Shown: in pieces, positions 1 through 12,225 of the stretch
How positions within the stretch are numbered: position 1 is the first letter of the stretch
How the letters are laid out: each line of letters opens with the position of its first letter
Assembly (NCBI GenBank): GCA_014218235.1
Contig: CM024759.1
Span: 14,090,712 to 14,154,711, forward strand
Direction of reading: 5' to 3'
From: Colocasia esculenta
Lineage: Eukaryota > Streptophyta > Magnoliopsida > Alismatales > Araceae
DNA: 64,000 nucleotides
Program-made: the position numbers and the translations under genes
Notes under the pieces: generated by a model
Databases searched by the model: none
What the model was told of the DNA's origin: nothing
The model's input: only the letters and a program-made list of their open reading frames with translations

Positions 1-345
1 AACAGAAGTGAGTTTCTTTCCTACTCGGAAAGGAAGAGGACTAGCGGGGAGCTAGAGGTTTGTATATCCCTGGGGGCATTGTACCCTGATTAGTGAAATC
101 TCAAGATTTGCTTGGAGACTGGATGTAGGTCTTCCATTTGAGAAGTACCGAACCAGGATAAATTCTCTGTGTTCATTTGTGTGATTGTTTGTTTAAATTG
201 CTTCCGTACTACTACTCTCTACTGCACACAACTATATTCACTAACCAAAATTTTCACGTGGTGATTTTTATTGGTATTTTCAGATAACTTATTCACCCCC
301 CCCCCCCTGTAGGCTATCCTTACTGTCATATCACGAGGGCCAACA
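1..345 (+). repeat. 3' part of Copia 5' LTR
   Basis: This is the R/U5 end of the LTR. It matches 3912-4146 closely and continues past it to the terminal GGGCCAACA. The same end (poly-C run, then TTAGTCTTG-like, then CCAACA or TCAACA) is found in the solo LTRs at 17909-19804 and 49134-51409, which supports the boundary. Confidence 0.8.
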
Positions 346-347
346 AG

Positions 348-360
348 TGGTATCAGAGTC
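348..360 (+). other. Primer binding site, tRNA-iMet type
   Basis: TGGTATCAGAGTC lies 2 bases after the LTR end. It differs from the standard plant initiator-Met site (TGGTATCAGAGC) only near its 3' end. It is the standard primer site of plant Copia elements. Confidence 0.85.
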
Positions 361-404
361 AAGTCTCTTCAAACAAGTAGATCTCACGATCTAAAAAGCA
401 AGGA

Positions 405-1420
405 TCAATGACAACTCAATGATTTGTTGATGGCCAATCTGTCAACAGACCACCCTTGTTTGATGGAGAAGATTACAACTATTGGAAAATAAGGATAGAG
501 TTTTTCCTCCAGGGTTATAATTATCAACCATAAACTGTCATTGAAGAAGTAGATCTGATAGTTCTCAACCCAAGAGAGGAGTGGACAGACAATGACAGGA
601 CTAGAAGAAGTCTCCACTTTAGATTCATCAAGCTTAGATTAAGAAAAAGAGCATGTAAGTCTAGCTCTCATGACAGGACTAGATGAGGTACATTCTGACC
701 CATCTTTTAATTCTTGCACTGATTCAGAGTTAGAGTCTGAAGACTTAGAAGATATCTTTAATGAATTTTGTGAAAAACATAAAAGTGTTGTAAAAGAATT
801 AAAGAATCTGAAAAATAACCTTACTTGCTTAGAAAACACTAATTCTGATCTTAAATCAGAAATAGAACAATTGGAAACACAATTAAAGAAAAGTAAAAAT
901 AATAATTATCTTTTGAATTAAGATTTAAAGAGCAAGAACAATAAAAAATTAGAGTTAGAAGAAAAATTGAAAACTCTAACTGAAGAAAATCTTTATTTAA
1001 AAGAATCAGTTAGAAAATTAACAAAAAAGTAAAACATCTCTAGCTCTATGTTTAAAAGGCAACAATAAACAAGGTCTTGGATACGAACCTCCTGAAAAAG
1101 GAAAACAAATTAAGTATCCTAAAAAATATTCATTGCCAAAATTTGTGAAAAAAATCAAGATGTCTCGGAAAAATGCCCATGTAATGAACAAATGCTCTCA
1201 AAAGAAAAATGTCTTTAAAAATCATGTTCTAAACAAACATCACAAAGACAATAAGGCCTGCAAAACAGATTAGATTCATTGTTGTTCTCATTGCAATAAA
1301 TTAGATCACACAGTAAACATATGCACAACTACGCACTTAGTATGGATTTCGAAAGGATATTTTCAGGCATCTAACCATCAAGGATCCAAAAAGATTTGGG
1401 TATCTACTTCTGAATAAGTT
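405..1420 (+). pseudogene. Copia gag remnant
   Basis: From 405 the plus strand encodes a gag start with an in-frame stop after MTTQ, then RPPLFDGEDYNYWKIRIEFF, the typical N-terminus of plant Copia gag. The middle of gag is missing. 670-921 is an open 83-codon stretch rich in Leu, Glu and Lys, consistent with the coiled-coil gag C-terminus. At about 1279-1320 a CCHC knuckle (CSHCNKLDHTVNIC) is readable, followed by KKIWVSTSE near 1390, a motif usual just upstream of Copia protease. Several stops and deletions interrupt the frame, so no product is expected. The lineage within Copia is not certain; the tract 1600-1830 with repeated Thr-Gln-Val-Asp/Asn codons is unlike a pol gene. Confidence 0.7.
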
Positions 1421-2056
1421 GTTTGCAGAGTAGCCTTGGAGCATCAGGAACAAAGGATGCTCAAGGCATTGGTGATTATCAGCTCTTCATCCAACTCATA
1501 TAGGAAAGGAGAGAAGTCACAGATTTATTCTGTTCTTAATATTTCTTTAAATGATACTAACAAAATTCTTCCAAGTATTTTTATATAGATCATTGTAGGG
1601 AATCTTCGTGAAGATCCCCCAACACAACAATAAGTGGAAATGCAACAGGAGATGTTAAAAGATGAAGACTATGTTGACACAAAAGCAACACAGGTCAACA
1701 CACATGCAACACAGGTCGACACACATATAACACAGGTTGACAGATAACATCAAACTGGTCGACAGATCAAAATAAGATTGAAAATTCTTCAAACCACACA
1801 TTTAGGGGAAGTATAGACTAAGGGGGAGTTACATGTTCATGACACTCATTGTTGAGCCCCACTCTTTCAAACTCACAGGCAGTATTGGTAAGAAGTCCTT
1901 ACAAAAGAGGTGAATGCAAATGGTAAGATCCTTCCTTTTTGGTTATTGACAAAAAGAGGAAGAGTATTTTATCTATGAATTTTCTGTTTAAAGCTTGACT
2001 TTATGTTTATGTCAGAAACTTCACATGAATTTTGTTATCACTAAAAAGGGGGAGAT

Positions 2057-4146
2057 TGTTGAACCATTTCTATATTTTACCTTTTATTTTGGTGATAATA
2101 AACTCATATTTAACTTAAAATATCATTAATATATTTTATATCATGTTTCTCCCATGAATACAATATATTCTTGCATTATCATTATAGATTTACACTGAGT
2201 TTCAACTTCACCATGCATGTTTTGATCATGTTTAGTCAAAGCTTACTTCATCATATACGAAGCTAGCTCCGTCGTATCTGAATTTCACTTCGTTATATAC
2301 GAAGCTACACTTCGCCATGCATGTTTTTGGTCGTGATCAGTCGAAGTCCAACTTCGTCATATCAGAAACTATATACGAAGTTCACTTCGACCAACTGCGT
2401 GTTTCAGCTTCGACCGACAACGTTATTTTCTGTTCATCCGAAGTTACACTTCGTCGTATCCGAACTTCACTTCGTCATATCCAAAGTTAACTTCGTCATA
2501 TCCGAAGTTTCACTTCGACCGACAGCGTTATAATCTGTTTTATACGAAGCTTCACTTCGTCATATTTGAAGTTACACTTCGTCATATCCGAAGTTTCACT
2601 TCGACCGATTGTGTTATATTTTAGCATCCGAAGCTTCACTTCGACCGTTTACATTATATTTTTGACCAATCGATTGTTGCTCAGTTTCATATCGATTGAC
2701 ATTTACTCCTTCCGATTGATGACAAAGTTTGCATCGATTGTCTTTTAAATTTAAACATCGATTGTTGTTATGCACATCGATTGTCTTTAACTTACACATC
2801 AATTGCCTTTCATTTCATATCGATTGCTTAACAAATATTATATCTCATATTGATTGTTGTTATATCATAATGATTGGTGTTATAAACATAATTTCATATC
2901 GATTGTTGTTATGACTCGCATCGATTAGCTTTAAAATATTTCAAAATGTCTTTGGCGCCCCAAACGAAAGTTCAAATATACTTCATATGTTTAACTTATT
3001 ATTTCTCTGTCTGATTGAAGATCTTTCTGATGTGTACCTTCTATCTTATCAAGGTAGGTAACAAAAGGAGTCAGCAGAAAATAAAGACTAAAAAGACTCC
3101 TTCCTTATGCTATAAATCAAAGGTCTTACCTAACATATCTAGATGTTAACGGAAATCATGGACCTCTGCACATAAGAAGGTATGGGTTATCTGACGCAAT
3201 ACTTCTGAAGTCTAACATTCTCTTCCATGCATTAAATGTCTGCAGGAGTCTAGTTTTAACATGAGGAATCCGTTAAGACTCGAGCAAGCATTTGTTAGAC
3301 ACAATGATAGTAGAAGAAGAAGAGAAAGAACAAGGGCTAGAAAGAGTCTCAACAAATCCAAGAACTCCAACAGCCATCTGTCAACGGATCTCTTCTTCCT
3401 CCATATAAGGATGAAGGCTATGAAGAACAAGATAATAAAGCCTTCCTGAAAATCCTTCCGAAAGAGTGTACATCCAGTGAGAAGCCTCAACAAGAGAGAA
3501 AAAGCTAGAGCCCAAGAAGAAGTGTGCGTGCAAGCAACCATCTAAAGTCTTCAAGCATTCAAGATTTTCTCTCTTCACTCTCTTTGTGCATCATTGTAAA
3601 TTTGGGGGAGAGTCTGTGAGCTAAGAGTTTAAGTTCCTTAGGGTTCATCTTGTATAGCTCTCAGTCTGTTCTTTCTTTTCTAAGAAAGACTTGTATCCAG
3701 CTGTAGGATTGTATACAGTGTTCCTCTTCCTGTGTGAAGAGAAGGCCAGCAGGGTGCTAGTGGCTTCTGTCTGGCTGTGAGACTGTACACAGTGTTCCCC
3801 TTGGGTTGAGGGAAGAACCTAGCTGGGGTTGGTGTCAGCAAAACCCAGTTGGGGGTTTAAGTCTAGCAGAACCGCACTGGAGTTTGTTCCAGGAGGGTGG
3901 CTTTGACCTGTAACAGAAGTGAGTTTCCTTCCTACTCGGAAAGGAAGAGGACCAACGGGGAGCTGGGGGTTTGTATATCCCTGGGGGGGATTATACCCTG
4001 GTTAGTGAAATCCTAAGATTTGCTTGGGGACTGGACGTAGGTCTTCTATTTGAGAAGTACCGAACCAGGATAAATTCTCTATGTTCATTTGAGTGATTGT
4101 TTGTTTAAATTGCTTCCGCACTACTACTCTCTACTGCACACAACTA
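2057..4146 (+). repeat. Copia 3' LTR, 3' end truncated
   Basis: It starts TGTTGAACC directly after the polypurine tract (AAAAAGGGGGAGA at 2043-2055). U3 contains two blocks of short repeats: CGAAG/CTTCG words at about 2265-2660 and ATCGATTG words at about 2670-2935. A TATA-like box follows at 3402-3409. The LTR is cut at 4146. It belongs to the same family as the solo LTRs at 17909 and 49134. Confidence 0.8.
3402..3409 (+). promoter_or_regulatory. LTR TATA box
   Basis: CATATAAGG in the context TCCATATAAGGATGAAGG. It is conserved in the solo LTRs at 18930-18938 (CATATAAGG) and 50494-50502 (CATAAAAGG), each time downstream of the repeat blocks, as expected for the U3/R transition. Confidence 0.55.
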
Positions 4147-4617
4147 GTGGGCTCCAGACCTCTCCCTACCGGTGCATGCACCCAGTGGGGATGAGAGGCC
4201 CTATCTCATTACAGCACTTAATAATAAAAAGATGGGAAGTGGGGCAACCAACAGAGGTTTGGGGGTAGGGAGTGGACCCCACCTTCACGCACAGTGCCCC
4301 CCCCCACTAACAATGCATGCAACCGATAGGGTGGAGAGAGGTGAAGCACCTGGCCCCTCCTCTCTCCATGACTCCCCCGAGAGTCTATAAATAGAGGGGG
4401 TTTCTCCCCCTTGAGGACCAGGCAAGAAGGCAAAGGCAGGAAAGAAGACCAAGAAGGATCTCCGATCTCCAGCTAGCTCTCAAGGCTCGTACAACCCAGC
4501 TACAAGAGAGAAGAAAAGAAGAAAAGGAAGCGAGAAAAAGAATGAAAGGGAAAAGCAGAAGCTCTTGGCAGGAGCTCAGCAAGTACTGCAAGTCGTTGCA
4601 AAGACAAGAAGGCAGAG
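4147..4617. other. Unassigned promoter-like sequence and first copy of a tandem duplication
   Basis: No ORF is supported. The stretch holds C-runs, two TGCATGCA-like words and a good TATA box (TCTATAAATAGAGG at about 4383-4396), followed by a purine-rich leader. Positions about 4432-4617 are duplicated at 5709-5880. It could be a piece of an LTR or a pararetrovirus-like leader; I see no decisive mark of either. Confidence 0.4.
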
Positions 4618-5708
4618 CATGGAAGGCAAAATCGGCCAATCCGGATCGGGATCGGCCACGGCCGATCTGATTCAGGGGGTAACCCCCTTACTTAGTCAAA
4701 ATCCCAGCTAAATCGGCTAGAATCGAAGTAAATGTTAGTATTTGTAGTTTCATTTACTTAAGATATTACATATGAATAAGAAAATACCCCCCATTTGAAT
4801 CTAATAAAAATATCAAAAAAATTATATCTCTTACCAATAAAAAGGCAACTCTCTCGTCCAAGAAGAAAATCGCAATTTTGGTGATTCCATCAAAAAAATA
4901 TCTTTTTAATCTCTCATAATTTGGCCTATCTAAATTTTTATAACTCAAATAAACTCAATATAACACTAAAACTCTAAAGTCCGGTGAAAAAAGCCAAACA
5001 TATATGTGACTTCTCTAAGGGAGTCACTCTCCTACTAACTAAGACTTAGTTGTTGTCAGTAGGAGAGTGGCTCCCTCGGAGAAGTCATATGCACGTTTGA
5101 CTTTTTCACTGAACTTCTAATTTTTAGTGTTCTATTAGGTTTATTTAAATTATGAAATTTTTAGATAGGTCAAATTATGAGAGATTAGAAAGATGTTATT
5201 TCAATAGAATCACCAAAATCGAGATTTTCTTCTTGTATAGGAGAGTTGACTTTTTATTAGTAAGAGATATAATTTTTTGATATTTTTATTGGATTCAAAT
5301 GAGAGGTACTTCTTTATTTACATACAATATCTTAAGTAAATGAAACTACAAATATTAATCATTTACTTAAATGATGTTCAGGTAAATAAGTTACTAATCC
5401 ATGCATCACAGAGCATAGCCAATCCATGCATCACAGGGCACAGGCCACCCCGCCCTGTTCAACATGTAATTTGTGATTTTTTTAAAAAATGCGAAGTTCT
5501 TGAATTTACTGATTTTTCTGCATTTTTCCTGATTTTTCTAAAATTTTCTGATTTTTTGACACTTTCGTAAAAAAAAAAAATTTAATATTTTAATCTAGCC
5601 GATTCAAGATCGGCTAGATTTCCTAAGAATCGGCCGATCTGCCGATCTGATCCCGATCTGGATCAGCCCGGACTGATTTAGAGATCCGATCCGATCCTAC
5701 CTTCTATG
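4618..5708. mobile_element. Foldback/MITE-type element A
   Basis: This 1091 bp element has termini CATGGAAGGC and CTTCTATG and an imperfect 8 bp TSD (AGGCAGAG/AGGCAAAG). GATCGG-rich subterminal sequence surrounds two AT-rich arms (about 4725-5050 and 5050-5345) that are inverted copies of each other, meeting at the centre around ACTAAGACTTAGT. It has no coding capacity. The 8 bp TSD suggests mobilisation by a hAT-type transposase. It is closely related to the elements at 28121 and 44276. Confidence 0.75.
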
Positions 5709-6245
5709 AGGCAAAGGAAGGCAAGAAGACCAAGGAGGATCTCCAACTAGCTTTCAAGGCCAGGTACAAGACCTACAAGGGAGAAGAAGAGGAAAGAGAA
5801 AAAAAAAAAAGCAAGAAAGGAAGAAGCAGAAACTCTTAACAGGAGCACAACAGGTACTGCAAAGGCAAGAAGAAAAAAAGAGGCGAAAAAGAATAGAATC
5901 AAGAAAATTGGGAGACAATAATTTACAGGACATCCAAGAGAAGCTGAGTCGTCCTGAAGACAAAAACTCAGAATGTCAATAGTCTAATAGAAATTCATGA
6001 CAGTTCAAGAAATCAAGATATTCAATTTTTTAAAGAAGAATTTATGTATGACATGTAATATGCAACAGCATGACAATGTGTTTTTGCACCCAATCATGTC
6101 ATTAAAGATTGTGATTACATGACAAGCATCGTTAGCACCTTAATCATGATCGAATTACTGGCATGACCCATATCTTTTGAAATTATGAGAATACCCCTAA
6201 AAAGCTTTCTGTTACTTGTAGAAAATGTCAAAAAAAGTTAGAAAT
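5709..6245. other. Second copy of tandem duplication, then AT-rich unassigned DNA
   Basis: 5709-5880 repeats 4432-4617 with substitutions (purine-rich leader-like sequence, e.g. AAGAAGACCAAG, AAGCAGAA). 5900-6245 is AT-rich with no convincing ORF. This is the insertion target of LARD1, whose TSD copy is at 6246-6250. Confidence 0.45.
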
Positions 6246-6966
6246 ATTAGTGATGCGGAACAGGCCTCACACCTAGGGAATCACATCCGAGAAGGAAGGA
6301 GAAGAGGGAATGCGACTATCTCGGCGGCGGAACTCACAGAGCAATTTTTTTTTACTTTTACTTTTCACTGCCACTCCCCAAAGGGTGAACAAGCATATAC
6401 ATAGGGGAGGAGAAAGAAAACCCTAGGGTATCTTTTACAAAAAAGTAAGGACCAAAGTACCCTTAAGACCAAAAAAGGGTAAAATCGCAGCCAGAAATAC
6501 ATAAAAAATGAAAAAGACTCCATTGGGCCCCTAGTGGGCCAAACCAAGGTTTGGCGCGCCTGATCGAGCCGGGTCGATCCCCCCGAATGGCATCGGATCA
6601 GGGAGGATCCGATGCGCGGCTAGCTCGATGCGCCGGATCCCTTCTTAGCAGGCGGATCGAGCCCGATGCGATGCGATCTGGCCCGACACTGTCGCATCGG
6701 GCGCGATCCGCCCGACACCCTTAAAGGGTGTCGGCGATGCGCTGCGCATCGGGACTCAGCAGTCCCATTCGCAACGCAGGAAACCGCAGGCCCCTTTGTC
6801 CCCCCCCCCCCCCCGTTTGCAGGTTTTTTGAAGAGAAAATCCTAGATTTAGGTGCAAATCCACAGGAGGAGGCTTCCTAAGTGAATTTGTGTCCATTTGG
6901 AGGTGGATTTGGAAGCTTTGAAGCCTTGTTCTTCAAGTTTTTTGAAGGTTCTACAGGGCTTTCAAG

Positions 6967-7624
6967 GTAAGCAACCTTATTTCTTCATTTTTCTGTTCTT
7001 TTCTTGGTGTATGGGTTAGATCTTGTTAGGAAATGATGTTGCAAGGGATTGGTGTTCACTTGCAACCATTTCTCATCAAGATCTACAGGTTTTCATGTAG
7101 ATTTGATGATTTTCCCTAAAATATGATTTTCTGAAAAATAATTTAAAAAATCTTAAAAAAAATTGAACAATCAAAAAATGATAGGAAGGTGTTCTATAAG
7201 TTCTATATCATGGTTAGAACTTGATTTTATAAGAAGTTTAGGTATAATTAATTAATGTTCATAAATAATTAATAATTATATTAAAATTTGAATAATAATT
7301 TTAAAAATCTTAAAAAGTGTAAACAACCAAAAATTGATAGAAATGTGTTGTATAACTTGTACATCATGATTAGAAGTTGATTACATAAGAAGTTGAGCAA
7401 TAATTAATTTATATTCTTACATTAATAAGAAGTATTTTAAAATAAAATGTGAAATTACAGAAAATATATATGCATGTGTGAATGGATTTCTGTGATCATG
7501 TGTTCATGTATATTAAAAAAATATCATATAACAATTAAGAAGTAAGAATACTTTCTTTTAGTGTTCAAATTCTGAAATTTAATTTAATTTACTGTTAATT
7601 TATTATTTATTTTTGTCATTGTAG
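6967..7624 (+). other. Probable 5' UTR intron of the hAT transposase gene
   Basis: A good donor (CAAG|GTAAGC at 6966/6967) and an acceptor (TTGTAG at 7619-7624, after a T-rich tract) bracket an AT-rich 658 bp stretch. Its end lies directly before the ATG at 7625. No ORF lies within it. Confidence 0.55.
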
Positions 7625-10600
7625 ATGGCACCGAAAAGAGGTTCTGATGATATTGGGTGGCAGCATGGCATCATGTTGGAGAATAGGCACAACTTTAAGT
7701 GCAATTATTGTGGTTTTGTGGGACAAGGAGGTGGGGTCTCCCGTTTGAAGAAGCACCTTGCTGGTGGTCGACTAGCAGGGTACCATGACGTGCAGGGGTG
7801 TAAATCGGTGCCAAAAGAAGTCAAGAAGGCTATGATTGAACACATTAAGCAAGTTCGAACTGAGACAGCAAGAAAGAAGGCAGATAAGGAGATAGCAGAG
7901 AGGATTATATCAGGAAGGCAAAGAGATGAAGATGATGATGATGAAGTTCAAATGTATGCAGAATATGTTCCTGATCCTGATGTGCAGGAAAGGCTAGCCA
8001 GAGCACATAGCAGGGCTGAGGCATGGGAAGCTGATCAAAGGGCAGGGCACAGAATGAGTTTTCATGGAGCTCAGCATGAGGTTGGCAGTGGCAGTGGCAG
8101 TGGCTCAGCGGTAGGTGGCAGTGGCTCCCGTCGATTTTCAAATGTGGGAGATTATTTCACTCGACCCCCTCCCACACAAGTACCAGAAGAAGGCAGGCAT
8201 AGCAAGAGACCCACAGGTGTGCAAATTGAGGATGTGGACCCTTATGTGTATCCTAGGGAGCATGGCAAGCAGACTAGGATTGATGATTCATACAACCAGC
8301 AGGGGCCGAAATACAAGGTGGGGAGAGCAATTGCAAAGTGGTGGCACCATACAGGGTTACCATTTAATGCAGCGAACAGTCCCTATTATAAAACTGCAAT
8401 ACAGGAGGTTCAACGTGGAGGCCTACATGTGCAGCCTCCTACAGCTAGGGACTTGGCAGGGAAATATCTGCAGGAGGAAGTTGATGAGATAAAGTCTTAC
8501 ATAGACGGATTTAAGAAGAAATGGGAGAAGTATGGTGTCACCATCATGTGTGATGGTTGGTCGGGCATCACCAGGAGCAGCCTCATCAACTTCCTAGTGT
8601 ATTGTGATAGACAAGTCTTCTATCACAAATCAGTTGACGCATCCGAGCATGTACACAACTATGAATACATTTTGGGTTTGATGCGAGAGGTGGTTCAGGA
8701 GATTGGGGAGCAATATATTGTGCAGGTGGTCACGGATAATGGAGCTGCGTACAAGAAAGCAGGGGAGGAGTTGATGAATATCTATCCTCATCTATACTGG
8801 ACCCCATGTGCTGCCCACTGTGTTGATTTAATGCTTAAAGAAATTGGGACACTGCAACCTGTGAAAATGGTGGTGGATGCAGGACAGAAGATAACACGTT
8901 TCATCTACAATCATCATCTGGTGTTGGCGTGGATGAGAGAGTCCACTGGTGGAGAGTTGTTGAGGCCGGCTGTCACCCGCTTTGCAACAAATTTTGTGGC
9001 ACTACAGAGTCTACTGAAGCACAAGGATGGATTGAAACGCATGTTCATGGGTGATAAATGGTTGCAGAGTAATTTTGCTAGTACATCTGATGGAAAGGAG
9101 GTGGAAGGCATCGTCAACAGCTCCAATTTTGGGATCGGGTCTTCAAGCTGGTACAGATCATTGAACCTCTATATGAGGTGTTGAGGGTGGTGGATGGGGA
9201 TAGGAGACCATCTATAGGATTGGTATATGCAAAGCTTGAAGCCGCGAGGAAAAAGATCCGTGAAGTCTCACCTCGGCATGCACACTTGGTTTTGGATGTT
9301 GTTGACGATAGATGGGACCGGCAGATGAGTAGAGATCTCCATATGGCGGGTAAGGAAATAAATCATATTTCTGTAATAAACTACTCTTTATTGTATTGAT
9401 GATGGTATTTTATTCAATTGCAGCATACTATCTCCACCCTGCATACCATTACGCACACGAGCTAGCATATGATGATGAATTGACGGCTGCCTTTGCAAGG
9501 GTGGTTGAGAGATTGTCAACAAGTCCTGTGCTAGCGGCAGATGCCATTGATGAGGCAAGTATAGGATTATCAACTTCCATCCAAAGTCCAATCAAATACT
9601 TGAAGTTCATAGGAGTTGATGATAAATTATTAAATGCAGATGAAGCGTTTTCGGGAAGCCACTGGGACCTTTGCTGAGCCATCTGCCATTGCTGGTCGGG
9701 AGCGTGTAGACGGCGGTAATATGCTTCCCATTTACATTTTTTATCATTGCAACTTGATGGTTGACATCTGATTGAGATAATTGAATTTGGATGCAGCTGA
9801 TTGGTGGTTCAACTTTGGGCATTCCGCGCCAACATTGAGGAAAATTGCAGTGAAGGTCTTATCGCAGACTTCCTCATCTAGTGGATGTGAGAGGAACTGG
9901 AGTACATTTGCATTGATACACACCAAAGTGCGGAATCGTCTCTCATATAGGCGTTTGGACCAATTGGTGTACGTCCACTATAATATGAGGCTGAGGGTCA
10001 AACATCTTACAGAAGATCCAAAGAAGCGTGGGGACGTAGAGTATGATCCAATTGATTTTGGATTTCTACGAGATGAAGAAGACCCAATGGTTGCATGGGT
10101 TGCACGAGCAACAACAGAGCGAGGGGAGTATGAGTTAGATGAGGAGGCAGACGACCCTGAAGATCCACCTCGCCCTAACACTTTCTTGGCAAGGGCAGTA
10201 GCAGAAGCAACAGCAGAGGAGGAGGGAGATCGTGGGAATGTGGGACAGCCATATTCCCCTCGTTATGAGATGGATCCAGAGGCTGAGGTGGATCTTCTTG
10301 CGGACATACAAGTAGAGCATGTGACGCGTACTGCAGGTGGGAGAGTCATTTCTTTCTTTCATCTTACATGTTTTATCAGTTGCATTTATGCTAACTTCCT
10401 AATGTATAATGTTGGGGGTTATTGCAGGTAGAGGAGGAGGTAATGATGATGATGATGATTTTGATAGGTTGATGGAAGGCCTCCCCCGCACACAATCTAG
10501 AAGGAGAGGCTTATCTACCCAGGATGCGCCTCCCTCACAATCTACAAGGGCTCCCACATCATCTCAATTGGCAAAAGGGAAGCAAATAGCAACAGAATCC

Positions 10601-11677
10601 CGCAGAAAAAAAACTGGTGCAACAGAGTCCCGGCCAAGTAAAGGAGTTGTTATACGAGAGCCACCTCCCGCCCCAGCACAAAAAAAGAAGGGTTGGTTTT
10701 CTGGTTGGGGATCCAAGAAAGGCAAGAAAGGTGCTACCGTTGTTGAAGATCCACTTGACATTGCCGATGCAGAGACTTTGGATCCAAATGCAGATGATGA
10801 GACACCGTCTCCATTGGATTCACCCCGATTGCCCAATAGCGCCTCCCATGATTCGATGACTACTGGTAGGCCATCATTTTGTATTAAAAATTACCTCAAA
10901 ATGTATTTGTAATTTTGTATTTGTTCTAACTAATGTTCAAATGATATTGCCTTTGCAGGTGGTTCTTCAAATGCTGGTGGTGACGGTGGTGTTAACGGTG
11001 GAGGTGGAGGTGGAGGTGGTAACGGTGGTCAGGGCGGAGGAGGAGGTGAGGGTGGTAAGGGAGGAGGAGGTGGCATGGCATTCACAGAGGAGCAATTTTA
11101 TGGGGGTGCAACACAAGATAGTAGTCATGGTGCCCCAATGCGGAACAATAGAAGGCAGAAGTTTAGACCTGGCAGTCAAGCAAGAGGTTCACCAGTGGAT
11201 TCCCATAGCTATGACACTATGATATCAGACTTTGAGAGGATGAGCACACAAGAGTCTGTCGGATCCTATGGCGGCCATAGCTATCACCCCGAATCCACTA
11301 GCACAGACTACTCTAGTGGGTACGGACCGTACAGTGGGTACACTGCCACAGCAGGCTACCTTGGTCCATCTCCATATATGCATCCTCCTCCTGCATATTC
11401 TATTCCTATTCCAGTCCAAGTTTTTTAGGCTGAGGAGGATGTACAGATGGCACAACTGGGGGTAGTCCGCCCCGGCTGTCAAGTGTGGGACCATTATCTC
11501 AGTCAGTTTCGGCAGAGATACCATAGCATGATGACATGGGATGAGTTTCGTGGTTTTGTGTCAAGAACAAAAGGTCATCATCTTATTGGGAAGCTCCCCT
11601 CAGAGTCAGATGAGTCCGAATCCATGCCTAGCCAATCCCAATGGAATGCATATGATCCATATCAACAAGGGCATTAG
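7625..11677 (+). pseudogene. hAT transposase (BED finger, DUF659, hATC) with long C-terminal extension
   Basis: The protein would bind the transposon ends and catalyse cut-and-paste transposition in the nucleus. The first exon (from 7625) shows a BED zinc finger (CNYC ... RLKKHLAG), a DUF659 core with the first catalytic Asp in TIMCDGWSG, the second in VVTDNGAAYKKAG, and PCAAHCVDLML. The hATC dimerisation domain, with the catalytic Glu in SSGCERNWS, lies at about 9797-9990. Introns with good GT/AG ends fit at 9350-9423, 9716-9796, 10337-10427 and 10866-10958. Beyond hATC there is an acidic region, an Asp run, a Lys/Ser region and a Gly-rich tract (10959-11075), then a Tyr/Ser/Pro-rich tail. 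Damage: a 1-base frameshift near 9120-9126, a second near 9650 (extra T), and an in-frame TAG at 11426-11428 after which the same frame runs open to 11677. It is probably inactive. Confidence 0.85.
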
Positions 11678-12225
11678 GGATATTAGAGTAAGTCATTGTA
11701 TTTTTATTAGAATTTAGAGTTTGATAGTTGTATTGACTTTGTGCAATGTAAATATCTTTCAATTAATGAGTTTCAATTTGTTTTCACTCTTCTAATGCTT
11801 TATTTCATTAAAAATAAATGTTTTTATACCAATTACATGATATAAATCTCATGGAATATGATGAAACATATGTACAAGAGGCCTAAACCACACAATCATT
11901 CAAAAAAAGGCCAGATTCAAGGGAATCGGCCATAAAATGGGTCATAAATAAGGGTTCTGGCCGAATCCAAGCGGATCGAACCGATCGGTTCGATCCGCCC
12001 GAATCGGATCGGATCAGGAAAAACCCGATCCGGTCCGAATCGGGGATGCGCCAAACCTTGGGCCGCCAAACAACCCCAAGTGAGGTACCAAATAAAAAGA
12101 AAATACATCAACAAAGCAACAACTCGTCCTCTAGCCAAATGGATGCTAAAGTCGTAGGCGGGTGCCTTCCCCGTTGATAGACACGGATCGGGTCGAACCG
12201 AACCCGTGCTCGAGTGCCCTCACCA

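Larger units (their letters stand above)
1..4146 (+). mobile_element. Pol-deleted Ty1/Copia LTR retrotransposon, truncated at both window edge and 3' LTR
   Basis: The window opens inside a 5' LTR whose last ~235 bases recur at 3912-4146. The LTR ends in CAACA at 345 and is followed by a tRNA-iMet-type primer site. The interior is only ~1.7 kb and carries gag remnants but no protease, integrase or reverse transcriptase, so pol has been lost. A polypurine tract at 2043-2055 leads into the 3' LTR at 2057. That LTR breaks off at 4146, about 110 bases before its expected CA end, where unrelated sequence starts. The gag type and the Met primer site indicate Copia. Plus orientation follows from the order PBS, gag, PPT. 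Confidence 0.8.
6545..12060 (+). mobile_element. hAT superfamily DNA transposon (full-length, decayed)
   Basis: The 5516 bp element has perfect 13 bp terminal inverted repeats CAAGGTTTGGCGC (6545-6557 and 12048-12060). The left TSD is GGCCAAAC (6537-6544). The right copy reads GGCC-GCC-AAAC (from 12061), i.e. the same 8 bp with a 3-base GCC insertion. The subterminal regions are GC-rich with many GATCGG, GATGCG and CCGACACC words, including a 9 bp-arm hairpin at 6712-6734. It encodes one transposase gene on the plus strand, now disrupted. Confidence 0.9.
6251..12225 (-). repeat. LARD1 3' LTR interrupted by hAT transposon
   Basis: 6251-6544 and 12061-12225 together match the right LTR 14495-14943 over its whole length. 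The hAT element entered at GGCCAAAC. The uninterrupted LTR (GGGCCAAACAACCC at about 14781) shows the empty site. Confidence 0.85.

Noticed and set aside
3261..3578. Short overlapping frames in the Copia LTR
   Set aside because: They occur in a purine-rich part of an LTR and are not kept in the homologous solo LTRs.
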